DNA of 25,533 bases, from the NCBI GenBank assembly GCA_001579985.1, contig LRSR01005559.1, positions 1-25,533 on the forward strand. Direction: 5' to 3'. The position numbers were made by a program, and so were the translations under genes. This stretch comes from Hypsibius dujardini. Taxonomy: Eukaryota; Tardigrada; Eutardigrada; Parachela; Hypsibiidae. Under the pieces are notes generated by a model that did no database searches, was not told the DNA's origin, and was given only the letters and a program-made list of their open reading frames with translations. Shown piece after piece: positions 9,208 through 17,927 of this stretch; positions within the stretch are counted from its first letter, which is position 1, and every line of letters starts with the position of its first letter.

Positions 9208-10500
9208 CAGAAGCTTGAGCAAGCCAAGTTGGGACAGTTCCGTTAAAGCATTTTATTGACCACTGGAACTTTTCAAAAAATCACAAAAAGTGTTCTATCT
9301 GCAAGCCATGATTCTCCTGTACCATCCGAACTCGTTTTTCCCAAGATTTCAATGTTCGGACACACAGATCGACGGAGATGTTTGACCATTCTCGTTTCAT
9401 ATTACGCATTAGACCAGACACATTTTTTGCCTTACCCTTCCACAAACGGCGTTTAAAAATTCCGTTGATAGAGTAACCTATTGGACTCAAGTCAGGAGAG
9501 TTGGTGAGCCAGTCCGCCGCAGGAATAAACCGGTAGTTGTTGTTTTGCAAAACGCGGACAGTGTCCAGAGCCGTATGCGCGGGGGCACTGTCATGGTGCA
9601 AGGTCACCGACTTTGCCTGGCTCCCGTAAAGCCGCGGAATGTTCTTTTTGAAAAGCGGTTTCAAAACACGCTTGACATAAAAGTTAGAATTCACCTTGGT
9701 GCGGGGAGGGACAAATCGGATAGCTGTTGTTCTCTGGCAGAGATTCCAGCGACAAACATCACTCCACGAGGGTGTTTTTGCCGACAGTATTTCAGCCAAT
9801 TTTGAGGGCTCTCCTGCCCTCGAAATCTGTAGTAAATTCGCCTCCGCCCGTTCACATGGCTCATATAGCACCAGGCCTCATCAATCGTCACAATTTACTT
9901 CCATTTTCCACGTGAGATGTGATCCAAAAAGCGCGGGACTTTGAGGACGCGTTGTGCAACCTGCTTATCAGAGAGATGGTGGGTCTCCCTCTTGCAGCGC
10001 TTCTCCCGATTAAATTCACCCAAATAATGTTTCAAACTGTACCGTAGGATAGCCCAATTATGCGCCGAATTCGCCGAATAGTGAAGGGGTCTAGGCGATA
10101 AACAAGTTTTTTCACTTTTGCGATAATTGCAGGAGTGCGCACGGATGGTAGCTGCTGAATCCCGAGCTTTTTTGCTGGTTTGACGATGCCTTCTTGCTCC
10201 AATTTTAATTGTCTGATGACGCGATTCACAATAGACTTCCCAGCGGGCAGATTCAGTTCAAAGTTTTTTACAGATTTCACGGCAAGAATCGCCGTTCTGA
10301 TGACCCATCAAAATGACTCCTCTCACTTCAGAACTAAATGGAGAGGGCATTTTTAGTGCGAATGAGAATCAGCTGTTTGTTTACACTGTGTTTGTGTCAC
10401 ACCTGTACACCGCATTGCTGAGATGGATTTCGCAATGAGAAGGCGCGACCGAGAAACGAGAAGGCGTGAACTGTCCCAACTTGGCTTGCTCAAGCTTCTG
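9208..10500 (-). mobile_element. Complete Tc1/mariner element, DD37D (maT-like) type
   Basis: The element has perfect 33-bp terminal inverted repeats at 9208-9240 and 10468-10500, starting CAGAAGCTTGAGC. A TA flanks each end (9206-9207 and 10501-10502), the standard Tc1/mariner target duplication. The 1293-bp length fits a single transposase gene, which is present in broken form on the minus strand. Confidence 0.95.
9281..10350 (-). pseudogene. Broken mariner transposase
   Basis: The reading starts at MPSPFSSEV (10350) and shifts frame near 10262. It then shows the helix-turn-helix half (RVIRQLKLEQEG, IRRIIGLSYGTV), is scrambled around 10030-9970, and enters the catalytic half. There IDEAWCY holds the first Asp, HHDSAPAH the second, and SPDLSPIGY the third position. 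An in-frame TAA lies at 9895-9897, and another shift occurs near 9715 between SLPAPR and FVPPRTKVNS. The third catalytic position is Gly (GGT, 9476-9478) where the sister copy at 15.9 kb has Asp. With four kinds of damage this copy cannot make an active enzyme, although its terminal repeats are intact and could be mobilised by another enzyme. Confidence 0.93.
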
Positions 10501-10502
10501 TA

Positions 10503-10986
10503 GTTTAAGAAGAAGCGAGATGGCCTAAACTGAAATTAGTTTCAAGTAACGAGTTTTGTTTGAATCACTAAGCGTTATTCAGTTGGCTAAAAAAATGGAG
10601 ACCTTTTAGTTGGATATTTTTCATAACTAAAATTCGTAGTTTCAATAATTTAAATTTCAAAGCTAAATCTTCAGTGACTAACTTTTAGGTTACATGTACA
10701 GTAGATTTTAGTTGAGAAATCAAAAGGTAGAAACTCAAACTAACAGCATTCACTAATTCTTTTAATTCGACGTTTGGTTTACTTTTTCAGTTTCGTTCGA
10801 CTGAATTTTGTGATGAGTATGTGACAGTATAGTGTTGATACATTGTACTCATACATTCAGCGAGAGGTTCGTTTATGGTCTTTAAACATGTAAGACGGAA
10901 CAAGCACCCCTCATGGTAAGTCCAGGGCGTGGGCAGAATGCATTATTTTTTAAATTTGACCCAAAATACTGCCGCAAAATACTAAT
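10503..10986. other. AT-rich intergenic stretch
   Basis: No gene, RNA or repeat is recognisable between the mariner and the inverted-repeat fragment. Confidence 0.5.
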
Positions 10987-11062
10987 CTTTACTGGTAGAG
11001 GAGATGAGAGGTGAAAGGAAGGGACTGTCCCAGATTACTGTAGAACATACGCTTATATAGTC
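10987..11062. repeat. Fragment of the long-TIR element arm
   Basis: About 76 bp matches the left arm of the element at 20361-23621, from CTTTACTGGTAGAGGAGA through CAGATTACTGTAGAACATA to GCTTATATAGTC. Outer and inner parts of the arm are missing. It lies directly beside the LRR tail remnant. Confidence 0.85.
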
Positions 11063-11079
11063 TTTTCTTTTCTAATCTT

Positions 11080-11143
11080 CTCGCGGCCTTGGCGTTAACA
11101 ATTTTTGTCTTTTGTTAGCGAAGTAATAATTGTCGACGTGAGG
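11080..11143 (+). pseudogene. Remnant of the 3' end of an LRR gene
   Basis: GGCGTTAACAATTTTTGTC, then TTTTGTTAGCGAAGTAATAA, matches the last codons and stop of genes 1 and 2 (GCGGTAACAGTTTTTGGTC). It runs straight into the same 3' flank as the decayed copy (CACAGATTCAT...). Everything 5' of it has been lost. Confidence 0.75.
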
Positions 11144-11815
11144 CTCACAGATTCATTATACATAAATCATACCAAAGTCTGACCATTTCGTACTTGATTA
11201 GCTGAGTGTTAGTACGAGATGAAATTTTTAATTCAGCGAACGAATGAAATTGTTTTTAATTCGGCAAAGTTTTTCCGCTCCTTGCTACACAAAAAGTTGA
11301 GATCTTTTTCGCACAATCTAAAGCTTTGATAACGTCAAAGAAATCTTTGCCAACTAGATGACACAGGACACAAGGCAATAATCCCGTTGTAAAGTTCTGA
11401 TAATTGTTTGGAAAAGCCAAGGAGAAACTTTGCAGTGAATTAGCCGGGATAGAAACGCTAGGAAAGCCACTCACGTGTTAGTACACGAGTAAAAAAACCC
11501 ACAGCAAAGCCGTGTCGATGATGAAGTACTTCTATTACACGCAAATAGCTATAACTTTTTTTTGTCTGTAAGAACTACATGGGACCAATGGAAAGGTAAT
11601 CTGTTTTTTTAAATGTTGAATCAAAGAAAATAAACCTTTTCGTTAAGATTTTGCTAATTGAAAATGTAATTACTGTTTTGGCTGCTCGAATCGATCAATC
11701 AACGGAGTGTTAGTGAATTTTGTTGCCATTGGCGACCACGTGCTCCCCCTTGCTTTCCTCTCTTTGCCGATTAAAAGCAAGTTTGACGTTCGCCGAATTG
11801 AAAATTTCACCTCAT
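11144..11815. repeat. Duplicated spacer, copy 2
   Basis: This is the counterpart of 4490-4970, with an extra segment at about 11222-11435. Similarity stops at AAAATTTCACCTCATA, exactly where copy 1 departs into the 5S-bearing segment. Confidence 0.8.
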
Positions 11816-12075
11816 ACCGGATTAAGCTGATAATCATGTGGATCACTGAGATAAAATATGCCGGTCATTAAAGCTAAACCAAAAGCGGGGTAATTGTCCA
11901 GTACGGTTTCATCTTTTACAAGTGTCGCGTTCTGAAACTCTTCTGAACGGATGATCTTGTTCTTCCTCAAACGAATCGCATTGTGGCTAAATCAGATTTA
12001 AAACTGGTGCCACACTTGCTTCTTTTGACGAACGCGTGCTGGTTTTGGCTGATTCACGCCGTTTGTGTAATTGTT
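11816..12075. other. Segment replacing the 5S cassette in unit 2
   Basis: About 260 bp lies between two matched blocks but has no visible similarity to the 5S-bearing 4971-5230. No gene is seen. Confidence 0.6.
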
Positions 12076-12668
12076 CTTCTTGTGAATGTCAACGCTGAAA
12101 TTTTGTCCTATTTTTCTCTCTAAAGCAGTTTGACACTCTAACCTCCATTTTCTTTCATTTTTCATGGACGACGTCTATGAACGTACGGTGAATGTACCGT
12201 TATCACGATATAAAGGGATTGTTGCTGCACATTGGCAGGAATCTGCATGTTCGTTGCAGATAATGCTTGCTCCTTAAGCAGCCGACCGATCTTGCCAGTT
12301 GCCGGCAGTCATTAATAAGTGCGTAGATACAAACCGTAATATACTTCATCCGTTTCGACATGTTTCGGCAGAGCGATAAGGTCAGAAGAAAATGTGTTTG
12401 AACCTGTTTGTTCGGAAAGAATACGAATAATATACAACGAAGTTTACGTGCTCTTTGCACTGTAAGAGATTGCACTGACCGAAACAATGATGGCTCTACT
12501 ACACTTCTGTGAGATACCATTATGGGTAATTCCGGAGGAAATTTGTTGTCAGTTCGCTTGTCTTAAGGCAAAGAGAGAGTACATAACGAGAACTGAAAAC
12601 TTCGGCAAAAGTGGCATTCTCGGTTAGAACTTTCAATACTGGCTAAATCTCCTACCAACGCAGCGAAA
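12076..12668 (+). promoter_or_regulatory. Conserved upstream region of LRR gene 2
   Basis: This is the counterpart of 5231-5835. It keeps CGGTGAATG, TATAAA at 12209-12214, GCGATAAGGTCAGA, TCCGGAGGAAATT and GTACATAACGAGAA. The TCAGTT initiator-like site of gene 1 is TCGGTT here, so that site is less secure. Confidence 0.6.
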
Positions 12669-14675
12669 ATGAGTTACTCTTTAGCCACCATTTTTTGTGT
12701 GTGTGCGCTATCCTTAGCTAAGGCCCAAACATCCAGCCCCCCAACTATCCTGAACTGCACGTCGACCACGATTGCGGGAGAGTACACTCAAACCCTCTGC
12801 GATCATGGAGCGTGGCCGACAACCATCGATCCCATCATCGACGTCAGTACGAACTATTTAGACATCAAACACACGTCCGCGACGGCCGAATCTCTTAGAC
12901 CACTTCAGCGCCTTCCGCGCCTGTCTTCGTTGCGCCTCGAGAACTTCCTCGTCTATGACGCTTCCGGGACGCTCGTCGACTTCCCCCTGCAAAACTTCAC
13001 ACGACTTTTGAATCGAGAGGAAATGCATTACCTGTCTTTCCAGTATACCCAGGTTTCCGTTCTCAACGCAGACCTCTTCAATGGGTTCTCCAATCTGTGG
13101 ACTCTTAATTTCATGTCCTGTGGAATTGAGTCTATTTCCCCGGATGCCCTGCAGGCATTGGCGGCGCAACCGGATTTGTTCATGTTTGGTGTAGCACTGG
13201 AAGAGAAACTGACGACGTTTCCGTGGGAAGTTTTAGCTCCAGTAGCCGCATCGCTTAGGGTAAGATTGCGACCGCATTTTCCATTCCCTCTCCCCCCCAC
13301 CCCAACCCCAGGACGAGGGTGTTGCAACGTCTTTATCTGCAGCAGACTTGCCGTTCCCCATTAGCCCACCTCAATTCCGCCATTGGAGGTGTAGGGGGGG
13401 ATTGGGCAACTCATCCTGCCAATTAATACCCTCAATGGATTCGAGGGGAAGAGACTCTAAATTCTATTAACGTCTGAAGTGGAGGGGGGGGGCGTTTTTC
13501 CTCCCAGTAAAGTGGGAAATCTCCCCCAAAAAAACTGGAAGTCAATCGGCTTAAATTTGTGCCCCCTCCCCCCGAAAACCCAAATAAAATTGTCAATGAA
13601 TGCCAACAGCCTTCCTTGAAAGGAAGGAACCATCACTTGATCATATACCAGTGTTATTTTTCAGTTTGTCTCGCTCTCCTATAACGATAAGTTGGCAAAC
13701 ATCGACCTTTCCTCCAGCACTGCGACCTTAGCATTGCCCTTGCTGGAAGAGCTTCTCTGCAAAGAGAACCCAGCACTGCAAACTCTTCCCCAGAGCGTGC
13801 TGAAAACACTTTTGTTCCAAAATGTCACCATTGAGTTCACAGAAAATGGAAACGTCTGTGATGGATGCCATACACGAGCTTTGATCGACTGGGTTCGAGC
13901 CGGACCGAGTGTCGGAAACAGCCGATTCCTGAGCAACAGTTGTAGGAGCACAAACGGCGATTCAGATGCGTTCTCCGGCTCAACTGCACAGTGGCTGACG
14001 CATACCGATCCGAATTGCGACGTTGTTATTACAAGCCCCACAACGGTTCAGGCACAGGACACATCGATCCAGACAGGATTTTCAACAGTTCAGACAGAGG
14101 CTACAACGGTTCAGGCACAGGACACAACGATCCAGACAGAACCCACAACGGTTCGGGCGAAAGACACAACGATCCAGACAGAACCCACAACGGGTCAGGC
14201 ACAGGACACATCAATCCAGACAAAATCTTCAACAGCTCAGACAGAGGCCACAACAATCAAGACAAAGCCCACAACGGTTCAGGCACAGGACACATCAATC
14301 CAGACAGAATCTTCAACAGCTCAAACAGAGGCCACAACAATCGAGACAAAGCCCACAACGGTTCAGGCACAGGACACATCAATCCAGACAGAATCTTCAA
14401 CAGCTCAGACAGAGGCCACAACAATCCAGACAGAGGCCACAACAATCCAGACAGAGCCCACAACGGTTCAGGCACAGAACACAACGATCCAGACAGGAAT
14501 TCCAACAGCTCAGACAGAGCCAACAAAGATTCAGACAGCGATTACTACGGTAGCTGCAGGAACTAACAACGATAGTAGCACCCAATCTGCGGGAAACAAT
14601 GCACTTGGATTGACAGCCTTGAACCTTGCTGCTACCTTAGCGGTAACAGTTTTTGGTCTTTTGATTACAAAGTAA
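12669..14675 (+). CDS. Secreted LRR protein with expanded Thr/Gln repeat stalk and GPI-like tail, gene 2
   Basis: Exons 12669-13259 and 13665-14675 (CTTAGG|GTAAGA donor, TTTTTCAG acceptor, phase 0) give 533 residues. Up to residue 322 it is collinear with gene 1: signal peptide ending AKA|QTSS, N-cap Cys30 and Cys44, Leu-rich segments, then the C-cap at Cys262, 265, 290 and 315 with IDWVR. Residues 323-490 are a Thr/Ser/Gln-rich stalk of exactly 24 seven-residue repeats. Residues 491-533 carry TTVAAG, an Asn/Ser/Gly-rich patch and a hydrophobic tail (LAATLAVTVFGLLITK), consistent with GPI attachment. The stalk should be extended and heavily O-glycosylated, holding the LRR domain away from the membrane. 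The length difference from gene 1 (154 residues) is entirely in the stalk. No named family is recognised. Confidence 0.88.
13260..13664 (+). other. Intron of LRR gene 2
   Basis: It opens with the same GTAAGATTGCG as gene 1, contains several C and G homopolymer runs, and ends TTTTTCAG. It is 71 bp longer than the gene 1 intron. Confidence 0.85.
14040..14543 (+). repeat. 24 x 21-bp coding minisatellite
   Basis: 504 bp divides into exactly 24 in-frame 21-bp units encoding heptads such as TTVQAQD, TSIQTES, STAQTEA and TTIETKP. The consensus is T-T/S-I/V-Q-T/A-E/Q-x. A higher-order 84-bp unit of four heptads (TTVQAQD-TSIQTxS-STAQTEA-TTIxTKP) occurs three times, showing a second round of amplification. 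All three forward frames stay open through the array. Confidence 0.95.
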
Positions 14676-15010
14676 TAGCTGTTGACTTGAGGTTTGGGTA
14701 CGCTCTAATGTATCTTGTCCGTGTATCTCGATCATGAGATTTAGTGAAATAAGTGTTTTCGCGGCTATCCTGGTGGAGTATCAGCTTCATGCTTAGCCTC
14801 GATAACTGAATAAATATTGGTTATGCTATTTCCTAAAGCCGCGTTAAAGCATTCTGGTAGAATCGCTAATGCATCCAAGACTTGATTCTGACAAGCGTGA
14901 GGAACCAGTACGAGGACTTCAAAAATCAAAACAAGCACTGAGGAGGTAAATTGTTCGCCTCAAACTTTGGATACGAGGTAAAAGTCCCAATGCTGCACAA
15001 GTTTTGATTT
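14676..15010. repeat. 3' flank of gene 2, matching 7310-7625
   Basis: It repeats the gene 1 flank closely (GTTTGGGTACGCT, TTGTCCGTGTATCT, GAGGAACCAGTACG) and contains the polyadenylation signal. Confidence 0.8.
14809..14814 (+). terminator. Polyadenylation signal of LRR gene 2
   Basis: AATAAA in the same AACTGAATAAAT context as gene 1, 134 nt after the stop. Confidence 0.7.
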
Positions 15011-15196
15011 GGTCATTTGCATTTTAACACTAATTTTTATGCAGGTCCTGTAATTGTATGCATGCATAATGATTCGTCATAGCTACGAAATCGTTTTACT
15101 TGATAACAGTGCTGACGAATAGCCAAAATATCAACTTCAAAGGCCAGAAAAGAATTTCAATTTCGCAGGGTTTGATTGGCGATTGATTGATTGATT

Positions 15197-15372
15197 GTGT
15201 GCCCCATCCTTGCTTAAGGCCCAAACATCTAGCTCCCCAGTCATCATAGACTGCACGTCAACCACCATTAGAGGTGAGTACCGTTCCGCGCCTGTATTCG
15301 TTGTACCTCGAGAACTTCTTCAGCTACGACGCCTCCGGGACGCTCGTCTACTTCCCCCTGCAAAACTTCAAA
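15197..15372 (+). pseudogene. Collapsed exon 1 fragment of a third LRR unit
   Basis: Two pieces of exon 1 are fused. One matches 12708-12784 (AAGGCCCAAACATCTAGC) and the other 12914-12999 (CTCGAGAACTTC, TTCCCCCTGCAAAACTTCA). The second piece joins directly to 3' flank sequence (AAAGTCCCAATGCTGC), which then continues to about 15800 like the flank of gene 1. The rest of the gene is deleted. A predicted 70-residue product would be meaningless. Confidence 0.85.
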
Positions 15373-15800
15373 GTCCCAATGCTGCGCATGTTTTAATCTG
15401 GATATAAATGCCGCGCATGGCTAAAATTTGCAAGGGCACCAGGACGCGCTGCGAGCGCATCTTTCATCACTGCTTCTAGTCCGTCAAGGCGATCAGACAT
15501 TATCGTTTGTAATTCCAACTTGTGGGTCGATTGATGGATTGCTTAATTGTCAAATACTCATTCAGCGTAACCAATGTGCCTGACACACAACAACAGATGA
15601 AGTAAATAAAACCCAATGGAAGGACACATGTTACATGAACATTAAATATATATATATATAATATTATTATGACCATCTCAACCTGAATGAACACTGAAGT
15701 AGAAAGTAAAAAGATATTACTTGAGCTAGCTTTAGCGTCACGGATCGAGATAAAACAAGAACACTTAATCTTCAAAAAGAGGACAAACCTACAGAGGTTA
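15373..15800. repeat. 3' flank of the collapsed third unit
   Basis: It matches 7595-7850 and then 8140-8320 (GATAAAACAAGAACACTTAA), without the roughly 280-bp insertion seen in unit 1. It includes a short (TA)n run near 15648-15660. Confidence 0.75.
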
Positions 15801-15848
15801 AACAACTTGATGGTGCTCAGTTTTTAATTAATTCCCACGTGCACAATT

Positions 15849-16510
15849 TCACTTCGAATTTTTCAAAACATGCGCAATTTGAAGTCCCTGTCTCTCTATC
15901 ATAAGTTTAACACGTTTTGGCCAAGATTGCAAAGCGTTATTAGTTTTATTTTGGTCGAAATTCGACCACACCTTTTGCATGACCCGTTTCAAACTTGCCA
16001 CTGTAATGGCAGCGTGGTCAAACAATTTCCACTTAAACAGACCATTCACACAAAAATCCATGGGGGCCAGGTCAGGGCTATTACCCATCCAGTGCTCTTT
16101 CGGAATGAACTTGATTCCGGAATTTCCAAGCCATTCTTGAGTGATTCTGATAGAGTGCGCTGGAGCACTGTCATGGTGGAAGACGACCTTGTTGATAAGC
16201 TCTCCCGGAAACAGTTATCGAATGTCGTTCTTGAAAAGCGGCTTCAAAAAATGTTGGATGTAGTACTCACTATTGATTTTCGCTCCGGGTTTGACGAAGC
16301 GGATCGCAATCTTTCTACGGGAGCAAACGCCGGCCACAAACATGACGCCCTTGGGGTGAGATTCCTTCCAGAATTTGGTCCAACTTTCCGGACTCCGTTC
16401 TCCCCGAAACTCGTAATAAATCTTCCGGATTCCGTTAACGTCAGTCAGATAAACCCAGGTCTCATCAATGATGATAACATTCTTTCACTTCCGGCCATTA
16501 ATGCTTGCTA
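15849..16510 (-). pseudogene. Truncated DD37D mariner transposase
   Basis: On the minus strand the catalytic half reads from IDETWVY (first Asp, near 16475) through YYEFRGERSPESW and KGVMFVAGV to HHDSAPAHS (second Asp). It continues to SPDLAPMDF, where the third Asp lies 37 residues after the second, then to GLQIAHVL and a stop at 15849. It is clearly related to the transposase at 9281-10350. The N-terminal DNA-binding half is missing beyond about 16510, and an in-frame TAA interrupts it after LFKNDIR (about 16220). No terminal inverted repeats were found. A 213-codon open frame on the opposite strand is only its shadow. Confidence 0.9.
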
Positions 16511-16785
16511 GAGCACGTGTAGAGAGAAAATTATTTGTTCTTAAAGTCAAAACGTAACAGAATTGGCAAGGAGAGGAATTTTAATGGACGGAGGAGTTGC
16601 TTCCTCGAACCCAGTGATGTTGTTTTTATATACCGTTTCAGTTGGAGATGTATACCTTGTCCAGCAGTTGACAATACTGCATATTCCCTCCGTCGTCGTG
16701 TAACTTACTTTACCTTTTGTTTTACCCTGAACTAGTTTCAAATTGTACTTTTTAGATAGGATTATAACATCGACCGTGCATCGGC
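16511..16785. other. Intergenic, nothing recognised
   Basis: No coding, RNA or repeat signal can be supported between the truncated transposase and the microsatellite. Confidence 0.45.
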
Positions 16786-16976
16786 CTGTTTGTCTGTTTG
16801 CCTGTATGTGTCTGGCTGTCGCTATCTGTCTGTTTGCTTGCCTGCCTGTTTGTCTGCCTGTCTATCTATCTGTTTATCCCTCTTTTTGTCTCTGTATATT
16901 TGCGTTTCTACATGTCTGTCTGTATGTCTGTGTGCCTGTGTTTCTATTTGTCTGTTTGTTTGTCGGTCTGTCTCAC
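16786..16976. repeat. Degenerate TGTC/TCTG microsatellite upstream of chitinase
   Basis: About 190 bp of imperfect TCTG/TTTG/CCTG units. The Cys/Val/Leu-rich open frames in it are artefacts of the repeat. Confidence 0.9.
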
Positions 16977-17370
16977 TGACTTCCATTTTGTAACTGTATT
17001 CAGATTCTGAATTTGAGGTGGGCCATAATGCACGTCTAAGTTCTCAAATGTTAAACAAATGGGCTCCCTACTAATGACATAATCGTGTCTGGTCGGGTTG
17101 CTTATCGTTTTGGCAGTAGAACCTGGACTGGGGGGGGGGGGAAGAAAGATCAATACAAGCAAATCTAATTAGATTACTGCGTCTCCACGTTATTTATGCA
17201 TACAAGGTATGTGCGAATTGTACGAATAGTAGAACTGTAATCAGCTCATGTTACATAACAGCCATACATTGACCACATTGTTTCCCCACGGTAATTCACT
17301 CACCCTCAATCGATTGATAAATGGGGTGATACTTCTGCTGGCTTGGGACTTTTACGTTCCATGTTCTATC
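16977..17370. other. Non-coding upstream region of chitinase
   Basis: It contains a G12 run near 17130 and otherwise unremarkable sequence. Distal promoter elements may be here but none is recognised. Confidence 0.45.
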
Positions 17371-17373
17371 CTG

Positions 17374-17384
17374 TATATAAATAG
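17374..17384 (+). promoter_or_regulatory. TATA box of the chitinase gene
   Basis: TATATAAATAG lies about 85 bp before the ATG. An initiator-like TCATTT near 17408 sits about 30 bp downstream, the normal TATA-to-start spacing, giving a predicted 5' leader of about 50 nt. Confidence 0.7.
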
Positions 17385-17459
17385 GCAAAATAGTAAATTG
17401 TTGGGCATCATTTAATTTTAATTATCCGACAACATTTTCTGCACGGGAAATCAGACATC

Positions 17460-17890
17460 ATGTTGGAGTCTGTATTAAGGGTCGCTGTTTTTTTCATTGT
17501 ATGCGTGATCACTAGTGTGACCGCACAATTAGTGACATACAATCAATTCGTCAACGCGGTGACCTCATCCAGTGGGTATGGCGCGCCGTCCCGTGAGCAA
17601 TACAACAACCTGCTGAACCGAGCAGGAAACGGACAGATCACCACCAAGCGTGAGCTGGCCATGTTCCTGGCGAACATCATTCACGAGTCAGCTGGCCTCA
17701 CCGCAAAGGAGGAATGGGGACCACCACCTGCCGGTACCTACACCAGCAATGTCGACCGGCCTGGTAAAAGATACCACGGACGGGGATATATCCAGCTAAC
17801 ATAGTAAGGGCCAGAGAATTAATGGTCTTCATCAATTAGTACTAAGCAAGCTGGTTTGTTTGACTCCTGAAAACTGTAACTGTTAGTCTA

Positions 17891-17927
<37 letters not shown>

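Noticed and set aside
14040-14543. CRISPR-like regular repeats
   Set aside because: Units are contiguous with no spacers, are in frame with a eukaryotic gene, and the window is animal nuclear DNA.
14257-14585. Leu/Cys-rich minus-strand ORFs across the heptad array
   Set aside because: They are shadows of the 21-bp coding repeat of gene 2.
15870-16511. 213-codon plus-strand open frame
   Set aside because: It is antisense to a clear mariner transposase (IDETWVY, HHDSAPAHS, SPDLAPMDF on the minus strand) and has no motif of its own.
16743-17010. Cys/Val/Leu-rich overlapping ORFs, also at 18783-19049
   Set aside because: They are translations of tetranucleotide microsatellites in every frame.
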